From Paenibacillus sp. LS1 (GTDB taxonomy: Bacteria; Bacillota; Bacilli; Paenibacillales; Paenibacillaceae): a stretch of 64,000 bases of DNA. The notes beneath the pieces were generated by a model. The model saw only the letters and a list, made by a program, of their open reading frames with translations, was not told where the DNA came from and did no database searches. Position numbers and translations under genes: made by a program. Shown here piece after piece: positions 15,707 to 24,685 of this stretch. Where the stretch lies: contig NZ_JAPDOE010000007.1 in NCBI RefSeq assembly GCF_026013365.1, positions 1 through 64,000 of the forward strand, written 5' to 3'. How positions within the stretch are numbered: the stretch's first letter is position 1; every line of letters starts with the position of its first letter.

Positions 15707-18223
15707 TCAAGGGCTCCGCTTGGTCAACTCTGGAGTAAACGGAGGAGAAGAAGCAGAGGCGGAAGCAAACCTGCGCAGGTTCTCTCCATAATCTTGAGCA
15801 TGTTCTTCCAGTACAAAACGACGATCATTGCGAACGTTTCCTGCTTCCACTTCCTTAGCCAGCAGTTGATAACGTTCATACATCTGTACACCAGCGGCGG
15901 CAGTCTGTTGGGCTCGATCCGTGAATCCTGCCTCCCATTCCCGCCGCGCTGCCTGCTCCATCCAATACAAAGCCACGGATTGGCCGACGCTATCATACCG
16001 ATTCAATCCGATCGCTTGTTCAAAATATTCTCCAGCTTGCTGTCCCTCTCCGAATTGGGCTGCCAAGCGTCCCAGTTCGATGTAAATCTGAGGGTGCAAC
16101 AGGGAATGGGACAGGCTGTTCAGAAGAATTGATTCTGCTTCTCGTCCTGGGAGGGTTCTGGCAAGGGATATCAGTATATCCGGTCGATTCGGGTTCGATT
16201 GAAAGGCAGCCATAAGATGTACCTTCTGTGTTGAAGTGCCATCCGGTTCAGACATCGCCTGGCGGTACTGCACTTCTGCTACAACGTATCGGGAGGTCAG
16301 CCACACTGTTCCACCAAGCCAGAAAAGAATGATCATCACTGTCGATACCTTTATTACACGAACAGTAACTCGCTGAAAAATATGAAAGAAGGAGCGCATC
16401 GGGAAAGATAATGGACGAGATTGCGCTGGTAGGTATGGGAAGAAACGAGCTTTGGATCTGGAGGAGGTGTATTGAGCAATTCTACCGGATCGTTTGACTC
16501 CCTCTGCTTCCGTCTTCAATGCGCCTGCCCAAGCACCGAGCCAGATGAAGAACATCCAAAATAGCGTGAAGCTCCAGTCAAAGTCCATCGCCCCATGCAG
16601 GCCAAAAATAAGCACGGAGGGCATGAGCTGCGGTGCAAAGTGAAAGATGCTCCGCAGGGTGAAGATAAACCACCCTGCGACAACCAGGATGCCGATCACG
16701 CCCGTGTCCAGGGCAAGATCGAGCAGACCGTTGTGAACCTCGCCTCCAACATAAGGCGAGGATTGAATGGCGCGAAACATGTTGCGCCATGTATCTCCCC
16801 CGTGGCCGAGCCATGCGGCCTCGGTCCACAGCTGGAGGGCGTCCCGCCACATCTGTAGGCGGGACACCCCAGTGCCGACACCTGCCGCGAGGCGATCGGC
16901 GGTGGAGGCCACGGCCATCAGTGCGGCGGCGGGCACCGTCAGCACGATGGCCGTCAAGGCAGCGGCGCGCGAAGCCTTGGCGGCGACGCTGTGCCATAGG
17001 CGGCACAGCAGCAGCGTGCCGAGCAGCGCAGCTGCCCATGCCCCGGCCAGTGCCAGCAGGCCGGGCACTGGTGCAGGCGCCAGCTGAGCAGCAGCCAGCT
17101 GGCGGTACAGCCAGGCCGCGCACGCCAGTGGCGCGGCTGTGGCCAGCAGCAGCGGCAGGCGGGCACCTCGCCGCTGCAAAGCGAAGGCGGCGACCGCGGC
17201 ACAGCCGGTCGCTAGCCAAGCGCCGCGCGACTCGCTCAGCAGGAGCGCGGCTTGCGCGGGCATGAGCGGCAGCACTGCCGCGATGAGTCGCCCGGCCGAC
17301 ACCGGCCGGGCTATGACTCGCGCGGCGGCTATCAGCCGCTCCAATGCGTACATGCCGACAACGGCACCGTACGCATTAGGGTACTGCAATAATCCGCCGA
17401 GCCGTGCCCCGACGGAGCTGATCTCGGGGTCAGCAGTCCGCATCACCCCGAAGGGCAGCGGCAATATCCCGCACACGGCAAGGATGCCGCTTAGCACAAG
17501 CAAGCCGCCTGCCATCTGCCAACCGCAGGCTAACCAGCGCGCACCATCCGTGCGCGCAGCCAGTACTGCGGTGAGCAGGGTAAACATCGCAAGCAGGCTC
17601 CACCGTAGCATTTCATCCATACTGCCCTGTTTACTCACCGAGCCTGCCCATGCATGTAGCCCAAAACAAATCATCATCCCCAGCGGCCACAATACCCGCC
17701 ACATTCCCGGGATTCGAATCATTCGCCCAACCGTTCGTTCATCGTTCCCTAGCCAATGTACCGTTGACAGGGGTACTTGTTTTCTCGCTTGCCCTTTCTC
17801 TTTCTCTGGACGAAAAACTGCAAGAAATAGCACAAATATAATTAAGGTACTTCCTGCTGCAATCAGAATGAGAGGATACAAATCAGCCGAATAGTAAAGC
17901 CCCCGACTCAGACACCCTGCGAGTAGCAAGACAATTATGACTATGCCCAACCCAACAGTCCATCCTGACCCTGAATAATGTTCACATCTCAATATCCGTG
18001 AAAAACGACCTGCCCCCTCAGTTTGGATAACTCCATTTGATTGATATGTACTGTCTCTACTGCCCTTACTGTCCACATTACATAAGTCCCTGTTATCTAC
18101 ATGTTCTATACCATCTGCATGGTGAGACTTGTCAAACGCGTGTTCCATCCTTTCCTCATTCTCCGCATTTCCTCGTCTTCGTCTATCCCTTAAAACTCCC
18201 TGATCCTTTGTCAGATTCTTCAT
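15707..18223 (-). CDS. O-antigen ligase-like (Wzy_C) membrane protein with TPR-like tail
   Basis: An 838-residue protein. About 85 polar residues precede roughly 12-14 membrane helices. The segment LTEAAWLGHGGDTWRNMFRA with GGEVHNGLLDLALDTGVIG fits the Wzy_C / O-antigen ligase loop (conserved H-N before a helix). The last about 200 residues are soluble and helical with TPR-like spacing (ILISLARTLPGREAES, YIELGRLAAQFGEGQQAGEYFEQAI). In Gram-positives such proteins polymerise or transfer cell-surface polysaccharide. The start at 18223 is chosen for the AAGGGTGG site; the frame is open to 18346. The central part (about 16.6-17.6 kb) is far richer in GC than the flanks. Confidence 0.8.
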   Translation of the reverse strand: MKNLTKDQGVLRDRRRRGNAENEERMEHAFDKSHHADGIEHVDNRDLCNVDSKGSRDSTYQSNGVIQTEGAGRFSRILRCEHYSGSGWTVGLGIVIIVLLLAGCLSRGLYYSADLYPLILIAAGSTLIIFVLFLAVFRPEKEKGQARKQVPLSTVHWLGNDERTVGRMIRIPGMWRVLWPLGMMICFGLHAWAGSVSKQGSMDEMLRWSLLAMFTLLTAVLAARTDGARWLACGWQMAGGLLVLSGILAVCGILPLPFGVMRTADPEISSVGARLGGLLQYPNAYGAVVGMYALERLIAAARVIARPVSAGRLIAAVLPLMPAQAALLLSESRGAWLATGCAAVAAFALQRRGARLPLLLATAAPLACAAWLYRQLAAAQLAPAPVPGLLALAGAWAAALLGTLLLCRLWHSVAAKASRAAALTAIVLTVPAAALMAVASTADRLAAGVGTGVSRLQMWRDALQLWTEAAWLGHGGDTWRNMFRAIQSSPYVGGEVHNGLLDLALDTGVIGILVVAGWFIFTLRSIFHFAPQLMPSVLIFGLHGAMDFDWSFTLFWMFFIWLGAWAGALKTEAEGVKRSGRIAQYTSSRSKARFFPYLPAQSRPLSFPMRSFFHIFQRVTVRVIKVSTVMIILFWLGGTVWLTSRYVVAEVQYRQAMSEPDGTSTQKVHLMAAFQSNPNRPDILISLARTLPGREAESILLNSLSHSLLHPQIYIELGRLAAQFGEGQQAGEYFEQAIGLNRYDSVGQSVALYWMEQAARREWEAGFTDRAQQTAAAGVQMYERYQLLAKEVEAGNVRNDRRFVLEEHAQDYGENLRRFASASASSPPFTPELTKRSP

Positions 18224-18409
18224 TACCTTCCACCCTTCTTCCACCGCTCCACATGCATAACAAAAAGACAGAAGATCCCGATAACGGGGCCTTCTGCCTG
18301 ATATTATCTGACAGTTATGATATTGCTTGCTACAAAGTATATGCATTGTATTGAAGTTTACTTTCAGAGACCCTAATTGCAGTATGTCCCTCGATTGTCA
18401 TTGGCACAC

Positions 18410-19657
18410 TCAGCAAAGGTCGCAATTTGCGGAATCCTGAACGGTTTCTTTGCTCGATTTTGATTTCCCGCCGGCCTGCTTTCCATCGCCAGGAAGCAAA
18501 TCTGCACAAGCCCGCTCCAAATAGGGATCGGCATGAATGAAATCACGGAAAGCCGTATATTCGTTCCACATCTCCGTCACTTCGCCGGCCTGACCGCGAA
18601 CAGCACGAATCAATATGTTTTTAGGCGTATTCTCCATATCGATGAATTCAAGTAATTGTGTTTTGTATCCCATCAGATCAAGCAACTTGGCACGAATCCC
18701 ATCCGTAGCAAGTGCGGAAAAACGTTCCTTGAGGATGCCATGGGACAACAACGGATTCATCACGGAAGCCTCTACCTGGTCAAACAGTTCATGCTGACAG
18801 CAAGGGACAGACAGAATAACAGAAGCCCCCCAACGAACCGCCTTCTCCAAAGCAGCATCGGTAGCTGTATCACAGGCATGCAGCGTGACAACCATATCCA
18901 CTTCGTTCAATTCATCGTAGTCCGCGATGTCTCCAACCAGAAACTTCAGATCGCCATAATGCAATCGATTTGCCAGATCATTACAGTGTTCAATTACATC
19001 TGCCTTCAAGTCCAGCCCAATAATCTTGAGTGAACGCCGTTGTTGTACAGACAAATAATGATATAACGCAAAGGTCAGATAAGACTTGCCACAACCAAAA
19101 TCAACGATGGTCAGTGGACGCCCCTCCGGCAGATGCGGAATAACATCCTGCACCATTTCGAGGAAACGGTTAATCTGTCTGAACTTGTCATACTTACGAG
19201 CCAGCACACGACCTTCTTCGTTCATGATACCAAGTTCAACGAGGAACGATACAGGTACGCCTTCTTCCAATACATATTGCTTTTTGCGATTATGCGACAG
19301 ATCCACTGCAGTCTTGGAAGCAGATTTGGTCAAAATGGATACTTTATATTTTTTGCTGATCAAAATTTGATAGTCTGCTTCGGTCGTACAGAGCAGCCCT
19401 TGACGAAACGTCTCTTCGCATAGCAAAGTCATGCGCTCAGCCGCTTCAGCCGGAGTCAAATTCTCGTGCAGCACTTTGTTGTTATAATGAAATGCAAATT
19501 GATAATGCAGCTGATTCTTCAGTGTCACTGGCTTGACTTGCACTTTGGTATACGAGACATTGTCCCGTCTGCGCAGCTGGCTCCAGGTCGCTGTAATCAG
19601 CGAATTCTGTTCAAAGATGTCTTGTATAAGCTTTCGCAATGAATCCACGGGGTACAT
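18410..19657 (-). CDS. SAM-dependent methyltransferase
   Basis: A 415-residue class I methyltransferase. The SAM site is VDFGCGKSYLTFALYHYL (motif I), followed by IIGLDLKADVI (acidic end of strand 2), FLVGDIADY and MVVTLHACDTATD (motif IV region). The N-terminal about 150 residues form an extra domain. The ACDTATD-CCQHEL layout (Cys-Cys after a conserved proline) resembles methyltransferases of the Methyltransf_32 type. The substrate is unknown. The ATG follows a GTGAG. No operon partner is evident. Confidence 0.85.
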   Translation of the reverse strand: MYPVDSLRKLIQDIFEQNSLITATWSQLRRRDNVSYTKVQVKPVTLKNQLHYQFAFHYNNKVLHENLTPAEAAERMTLLCEETFRQGLLCTTEADYQILISKKYKVSILTKSASKTAVDLSHNRKKQYVLEEGVPVSFLVELGIMNEEGRVLARKYDKFRQINRFLEMVQDVIPHLPEGRPLTIVDFGCGKSYLTFALYHYLSVQQRRSLKIIGLDLKADVIEHCNDLANRLHYGDLKFLVGDIADYDELNEVDMVVTLHACDTATDAALEKAVRWGASVILSVPCCQHELFDQVEASVMNPLLSHGILKERFSALATDGIRAKLLDLMGYKTQLLEFIDMENTPKNILIRAVRGQAGEVTEMWNEYTAFRDFIHADPYLERACADLLPGDGKQAGGKSKSSKETVQDSANCDLC

Positions 19658-19753
19658 CTCACTTTCGGTTTGATTTGGTCAACCGTTACCATACCACAAT
19701 TCCGTTCCCTCTCCAAGTAAAGGCAGGTAACAAGCCTTGATCCAATCCATATT

Positions 19754-20458
19754 TTATGAGCTCATCTCTTGACGACTTAGTTCAGCTAGTCCCTCTTCAA
19801 CTTCGTTCCGGGGCAGACCGCCCTGCTCAAGTTGTTCGTCCGTGAGTTGGCCTAACCTTTCATAGAACGCCTGTACATCATCTCGGTAGCTCACCGGGAA
19901 TTCACCACCAAGCTGTAGCAGCCTGTACCAACTGTTCTCTGCCTGGTCGTAACGTCCTTGTTGTTCACGATACAGGGCAAGCTGTCTCTCGGTTCGAGCA
20001 GGAAGTTCATATTCTTTCGTAAGCCCCAACACACCCTCCACCCGTTCCGGTGCGTCCAATAACTTGGGATTAGCCCCATGATTCAATGCATACAGGTAAA
20101 AATGAAGTGATCTCATCAATCGAATAAGGGCGTCATCCTCTGCGTCCATTCTCTCCTGATCGTCGATGCCTTCCACTCTGGCCTTTTCTTGATAAATATA
20201 TGCCTCTTCTTCAATTAGCCTGGCGGCTTGCTGTAGATTGTCCACTTCAATCATTCCGCGAAAACGGAACATTTCAATAACATCCTCCGCTGGCAATGAG
20301 TTCAGTAGAGATAGGTTCAATCCAAACTGCCTGCGCATCAGCTCATCCAGTTCGGACAATGCCTCGGTGTGCTTACGCTGCTGTTTGAGCGTGAACACTT
20401 TGCCAATTGCTTCTGTCATTTCCTCCATCATGCGGAGCAGATAATCTTTTCTGAACAT
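19754..20458 (-). CDS. DUF6483 family protein
   Basis: A 234-residue all-helical protein beginning MFRKDYLLRMMEEMTEAIG, which I associate with the DUF6483 family of Bacillales. The fold looks like tandem helical pairs (TPR-like), with the C-terminal half containing YRLLQLGG and similar segments. No catalytic residues are evident and the function is unknown. The ATG at 20458 was chosen because GAGGGG lies 9 bases upstream; the open frame extends to 20506 without a better site. Confidence 0.7.
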   Translation of the reverse strand: MFRKDYLLRMMEEMTEAIGKVFTLKQQRKHTEALSELDELMRRQFGLNLSLLNSLPAEDVIEMFRFRGMIEVDNLQQAARLIEEEAYIYQEKARVEGIDDQERMDAEDDALIRLMRSLHFYLYALNHGANPKLLDAPERVEGVLGLTKEYELPARTERQLALYREQQGRYDQAENSWYRLLQLGGEFPVSYRDDVQAFYERLGQLTDEQLEQGGLPRNEVEEGLAELSRQEMSS

Positions 20459-20591
20459 GCTGTATGCCCCCTCATCATTCGACCCTATACATTCAATCGT
20501 TCTCATAACGTTCCTTTATAGTTATTTTAATTCATGCCATGACAAAAAGCCAAAACAAGACGCGCGCGTCTAAGCTCTGTCTGTAAACACA

Positions 20592-20632
20592 CTGAACCCC
20601 TGCTATCCCAAAGGGACTTTGCAGGGGTTCAG
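20592..20632. repeat. long intergenic hairpin
   Basis: A perfect 12-bp inverted repeat CTGAACCCCTGC / GCAGGGGTTCAG (20592-20603 with 20621-20632), with a smaller stem TCCC/GGGA inside the loop. No U-run follows on either strand, so it is not a standard terminator. It lies between the alpha/beta hydrolase gene and the DUF6483 gene and could be an RNA-stabilising or inefficient termination structure. Confidence 0.55.
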
Positions 20633-20735
20633 CTGGAATGGAACTGAGTCCCCCTCCTCTACAAGAGGGTAGAATCATCCAGAAACCAAACTATATTCTA
20701 ATTTCTAATGATATCAACATAAATCACTTCATAAA

Positions 20736-21527
20736 TTACTTCGATAATCCAGCCATAAATTGTTTAATGACCTGAATTAACTCTTCAGGCGCTTCATACA
20801 TGCTCATATGACCTGCACCAGCAATAACAGCTTGCACAATATGTGGCTTGTCACTTGTAAATGTGCGTTCTGGCGGGATAACAGCGTCCTTCTCTCCCGC
20901 AACCAGCAATACAGGTAATGGTGTGGCTGACAACACATCACGGCGATCCGGGCGTTCTCGCATAGCAAGTGCAGCGCCAACAGCACCTTGAGGGGCTGTC
21001 TGGTAACCAATCTCCTTCACACGTGTGACTTGCTTAGATAAGGAGTCCACATGTTCCGGTGCAAACAAGCCGGGAACCAGTCCATCTACAAAATTTACGA
21101 TACCTTCGGTTTGAATGGTGGATACAGCGCGAAGACGTTTCTCCTTGGCTTCTTCACTGTCCGGATAGGCTGTGGAATGAATCAGGCCAAATGCATTCAA
21201 ACGCTCCGGGTGGCGTTGTGCGATCGAAAGCGCAATATATCCCCCCATGGAGTGTCCCAGAAGGACCGCCTTTTCCACGTTCAGCTCATCCATCAGCTGT
21301 AACACATCGTTGCCCATCTGTTCGATCGTATAACTTCCTACAGGTGCATCTGTTTTTCCGTGTCCACGCAGATCAGGTACGATACAGCGGTAGCTGCGTG
21401 CCAGCTCAGGTACGACCTCATCCCAATACGATGAACTGCCACAGTATCCGTGGAGCAAAATGAGTGCTTCTCCCTTACCTTGTTCGGCATAACAAATCGT
21501 CGTTCCATCACACATCACTTTTTCCAT
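20736..21527 (-). CDS. alpha/beta-fold hydrolase
   Basis: A 263-residue alpha/beta hydrolase. LLHGYCGSSSYW gives the oxyanion-hole HG, LLGHSMGGYIAL carries the nucleophile Ser, VAGEKDAVIPP the acid Asp and GAGHMSMYEAP the catalytic His. The family is broad (esterase, BioH/MenH-like, haloperoxidase-like), and the neighbours give no substrate. GAGAGGG precedes the ATG. Probably monocistronic. Confidence 0.9.
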   Translation of the reverse strand: MEKVMCDGTTICYAEQGKGEALILLHGYCGSSSYWDEVVPELARSYRCIVPDLRGHGKTDAPVGSYTIEQMGNDVLQLMDELNVEKAVLLGHSMGGYIALSIAQRHPERLNAFGLIHSTAYPDSEEAKEKRLRAVSTIQTEGIVNFVDGLVPGLFAPEHVDSLSKQVTRVKEIGYQTAPQGAVGAALAMRERPDRRDVLSATPLPVLLVAGEKDAVIPPERTFTSDKPHIVQAVIAGAGHMSMYEAPEELIQVIKQFMAGLSK

Positions 21528-21587
21528 ATGAATCCCTCTCTCTGCGCGAATTAAATAATTCAGGTTGTATATTATTAAGCCTACATA

Positions 21588-22166
21588 TCATGAATGAAAC
21601 GTTTGTCTCCATTTCCATGCTTCAATTGCGGCGTCTGCAATCGTTCGTGACATGCCCATAACCAAGTGAAGCGAGGTCATCTGCAATATGGAATAGGGTC
21701 TTGGTCCATTGGCATTAACCACAGCTGCTACACTGTATTGTCCGACAGGGGGCAACTGGCCCCCAACTGATTGAGCAGGAATGAGTGGGTTATTCGAAAG
21801 ATAGTATGTACCTACGGCATTCTTTGGACCCAGACACGCATCAATCGCTATGATGGCATGGTGTGCCGGAATATGTGCCAATTTCTTCTCCAGCGTATCT
21901 GCATCACAAGGGGAAGACAGCGTGCCAATCACGTTCTCCATTCCGTTCTCTTGCAATAAACTTCCTGTCAGTGGACCCAGAGCATCCCCGGTGGAACGAT
22001 CGGTACCAATGCAGACAAACGTGATTTCATCTGGAGTATGAAGTTGAACGATGTTTTTGAAGAATAAGACCAGATCCTCTCCAGGCAAACCTTTACGGAC
22101 TTCCCTTCCTTGATGGCGAACCATTTCTCGCTTATACGCTGCCAAGCTGTATTCCCTCCAGTGCAC
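21588..22166 (-). CDS. yyaC: YyaC-family sporulation protein (spore protease-like)
   Basis: A 192-residue protein matching the YyaC family, related to the GPR-type germination protease fold. Markers are FVCIGTDRSTGDALGPL (acidic cluster as in GPR), IIAIDACLGPKNAVG and a late NANGPRPYSILQMTSLHLVMGM. B. subtilis yyaC is sporulation-associated; its substrate is not established. The start is GTG at 22166 with GGAGA upstream. Its presence supports an endospore former. Divergent from the DUF1128 gene. Confidence 0.9.
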   Translation of the reverse strand: MHWREYSLAAYKREMVRHQGREVRKGLPGEDLVLFFKNIVQLHTPDEITFVCIGTDRSTGDALGPLTGSLLQENGMENVIGTLSSPCDADTLEKKLAHIPAHHAIIAIDACLGPKNAVGTYYLSNNPLIPAQSVGGQLPPVGQYSVAAVVNANGPRPYSILQMTSLHLVMGMSRTIADAAIEAWKWRQTFHS

Positions 22167-22303
22167 TCAGGTCTCCATTGACCCCTGTTGTTGTATCCAT
22201 CATTGTAACCGATGCATCGTTTCCCCGCAAAAGCATTGGCCTGAGCGCTTCCAATCATGATACAATAACAAGAGTTTCCGATACGGAAGGGATGAAGTTA
22301 ACG

Positions 22304-22528
22304 ATGGATTTAACACAAGCAACAGCAGCCAATATGGAATATATGATTGAAGCGATCAAAACCAAACTTCGGATGGCAAGCGGTGCCGCGATGCAAGCTT
22401 CGTCATTTCCACTTGAGAAATATGAAGATCTGTTTGATCTGTATGAAATGATTTTGAGCAAGGAACATCTCAGTATCTCTGAAGTGGAAGCTGTCGCTTC
22501 GGAACTGGGTAACCTTCGTAAATCCTAA
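22304..22528 (+). CDS. DUF1128 (YfkK-like) family protein
   Basis: A 74-residue helical protein of the DUF1128 family: MEYMIEAIKTKLRMASGAAM, then FDLYEMILSK and VASELGNLRKS, in the order seen in B. subtilis YfkK. No function is known for the family. The ATG at 22304 (or 22292) follows GGAAGGG; the frame is open further upstream to 22178 but that extension overlaps the divergent yyaC control region. A strong terminator follows 4 bp after the stop. Confidence 0.8.
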   Translation: MDLTQATAANMEYMIEAIKTKLRMASGAAMQASSFPLEKYEDLFDLYEMILSKEHLSISEVEAVASELGNLRKS

Positions 22529-22531
22529 GCC

Positions 22532-22577
22532 AAAAAGGACCTGTCTTCCACAACAACGTGGGGAACAGGTCCTTTTT
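22532..22577. terminator. bidirectional terminator
   Basis: A 13-bp perfect inverted repeat AAAAAGGACCTGT / ACAGGTCCTTTTT (22532-22544 with 22565-22577) between the convergent DUF1128 and pirin genes. U-runs occur in both directions. Confidence 0.9.
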
Positions 22578-22622
22578 CGCATTTTATATTTAACGACTAT
22601 CCTTACTAGATACACATGATTA

Positions 22623-23348
22623 TTAAGGTAGGTCAATCAGAACAAATTCAGCAGGTTCACTGCCTGTGCTCGTCATTTGCAGATCACAGCTTTTACGAAT
22701 TCGCGCAGCATCCCCAGGCTTGAGATTGAAGTTACCGTCCGAACAATGAATCTCCACATGTCCACTGATCAGGAAAAGATGTGTACGCCGATCTTCGTGT
22801 TGCGGGTACATCAACTTCTTCCCGGATTCCAAATGGGACAGGTAACAGGTTACATCCTGGGAAATAGGCAAGGCTCCCTCGGTTCCCTCGCCCTCTTGAC
22901 CTGATACAATCGGACATAGACGATTCAAATGCTCCTGCGGCTCTACACTCCGATTCGTATAGGACGGTTTCAGCATACGCTCCGATGGCAAAAACCACAT
23001 TTGGAGAAAACGTACAGATTCATCTGCTGACGGATTGGTCTCGGAATGTTCAACTCCCGTTCCCGCACTCATAACCTGAACCGTTCCCGGTTCAAGCAAT
23101 TGTTCTGTTCCCATACTATCCGTGTGCTTGAGTGTGCCTGATATGACATAACTGACAAGTTCAAGATCATGATGTGGATGTTTCTTAAAGCCTTCTTGCG
23201 GTATCAGCGTGTTGTCATTATGAGCCAGCAGACAGCCAAAATGGGCGTTGCTCGGATCATCATAATCCGCAAACGAAAAGCTAAATTCACTGTGTATCCA
23301 ACCTCGATCCGACGTGTGCCTTTCTTCCGATGTCACCACTTTAATCAT
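22623..23348 (-). CDS. pirin-family bicupin protein
   Basis: A 241-residue bicupin. The first cupin holds FKKHPHHDLELVSYVISG (metal-binding His pair) and the second a degenerate motif around HEDRRTHLFLISGHVEI. The pirin family includes quercetinases such as YhhW and redox-sensing nuclear proteins. ATG 23348 was chosen because GGAGG is 8-9 bases upstream; earlier in-frame starts lie on or before that site. Convergent to the DUF1128 gene, with a shared terminator. Confidence 0.88.
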   Translation of the reverse strand: MIKVVTSEERHTSDRGWIHSEFSFSFADYDDPSNAHFGCLLAHNDNTLIPQEGFKKHPHHDLELVSYVISGTLKHTDSMGTEQLLEPGTVQVMSAGTGVEHSETNPSADESVRFLQMWFLPSERMLKPSYTNRSVEPQEHLNRLCPIVSGQEGEGTEGALPISQDVTCYLSHLESGKKLMYPQHEDRRTHLFLISGHVEIHCSDGNFNLKPGDAARIRKSCDLQMTSTGSEPAEFVLIDLP

Positions 23349-23487
23349 GTTCATCCACCTCCAAGGGTTTAGAACTGCCACATTACCGCGGCAGTCCATG
23401 CGTGTATATGAATTGTATAGATGAATACCAGTTGGTATGTCATCTTTACCCGGGGTCCGGCAACTCTAATCACGCCCCTTCTTAAGG

Positions 23488-24507
23488 TTATACGCTATCT
23501 TCAAGTGAGTGCAGAAGGAACTCACTATCTGCATGACCCACAAGGGTACCTGCGTCATTTCGGATGTCCGAAGGGAAGACTTCAGCCAATCGTGCAATGG
23601 TTCTTTCATTGGAATAACCAATCTGTTTCAGAATGGATTGGGTAATGAAAGCCCACTCTTCCTCAGAACCATCAAGCACCTTGAAGGTGATTCCCAATCG
23701 TTCTTTTTTCAGACCAAATCCGAAGACCCCCTTGAATCCACCCTTGGCTACAATGTTATCGTCTTCCAGCAGCACTGAATCTACACGCTCCGTGCCACCT
23801 ACCATCAACGGATGTTCATTCATGGCCGATGTGATCGTCTCTACAGCTGTTCTTGTGGAAGGATCAGCGATAAGATCCGGACAAGCGAGCTTCAGATAGG
23901 CGTTCGACAGTGCCGATAACGGCAAAGAAAATACCGGAAAGCCGCAGCCATCCGTCCCAAGCTCAATCTCTTTTTCCTCAATACCTGCCAGGTCGGCAAA
24001 TGTTTCGAGAATTTCACGTTGTACCGGATGATCCGGTTCAGCGTAACTGCCCAGATCCACCTGCTTCATCTGACTGTATCCCAGGATTCCCAGATGTTTG
24101 CCGGAGCAGTTGTGCAAAATGCGACGTTTTTCCCCGTGTGCACGTAACCATTCATTACGGCTTTCTTCATTAAGCGGATAACTCGGCGCACAGATCAGGC
24201 ATTCTTCTCCTAATCCGATTTTACCGGATAGCTGCTCCAGCACTCGGATATGTTCCGGTTCCGAACGGTGCGAAGAGGACATGATCGCAATCTCCTGTGC
24301 TGAGAGGCCATAGTGACTGGCAATCCCTGCCCGAATTCCTGGAATAGCTTGAAAAGGTTTGGCAGATGAGCGAGTGAACGCTCTAAAACGAGGATCGCCA
24401 GCCGAGTATACGATCCGACCATGCTCATCCGTAATACTTATGTGTCCGTAGTGGGCGCATTCCATAACGCCTGCACGGTATTCTTTAATTAACAAGGCAC
24501 TCTCCAT
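23488..24507 (-). CDS. asparaginase II family protein
   Basis: A 339-residue protein of the Asparaginase_II family (distinct from bacterial type I/II aspartyl-threonine asparaginases). Signatures are RSSAKPFQAIP, MSSSHRSEPEHI, HNCSGKHLGIL and GTDGCGFPVFSLPL. It would hydrolyse L-asparagine to aspartate and ammonia in the cytoplasm. No signal peptide. The ATG at 24507 follows AAGGAGAG at good spacing; the longer frame to 24555 is unlikely. Divergent from the PAP2 gene. Confidence 0.9.
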   Translation of the reverse strand: MESALLIKEYRAGVMECAHYGHISITDEHGRIVYSAGDPRFRAFTRSSAKPFQAIPGIRAGIASHYGLSAQEIAIMSSSHRSEPEHIRVLEQLSGKIGLGEECLICAPSYPLNEESRNEWLRAHGEKRRILHNCSGKHLGILGYSQMKQVDLGSYAEPDHPVQREILETFADLAGIEEKEIELGTDGCGFPVFSLPLSALSNAYLKLACPDLIADPSTRTAVETITSAMNEHPLMVGGTERVDSVLLEDDNIVAKGGFKGVFGFGLKKERLGITFKVLDGSEEEWAFITQSILKQIGYSNERTIARLAEVFPSDIRNDAGTLVGHADSEFLLHSLEDSV

Positions 24508-24607
24508 GCGAGTTCTCTCCTTTGTGCTCCCGAATTCATCTCTGCTTTGCGTCACGACGCCGCATGGGATATCTTAAATAGTATAGTACAAAAGCGACGT
24601 TTTTACA

Positions 24608-24633
24608 GTTTTTTCGACAGGTATTTCGGGTAT
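24608..24633 (+). promoter_or_regulatory. putative SigB promoter of the PAP2 gene
   Basis: GTTTTT (24608-24613) - 14 bases - GGGTAT (24628-24633). The -10 equals the B. subtilis SigB consensus GGGTAT, while the -35 matches only in GTTT. The spacing is the same as in the other SigB-like sites of this window. About 50 nt of leader to the ATG. Confidence 0.5.
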
Positions 24634-24685
24634 AGCTTTATCAATCTACGTTCATCTACTACAACTACTGAAGGAGAAACTCACT

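Noticed and set aside
17139-17894. 251-codon plus-strand ORF
   Set aside because: Lies inside the GC-rich core of the O-antigen-ligase-like gene; high GC leaves stops rare in all frames. The Arg/Ala-rich product is not protein-like.
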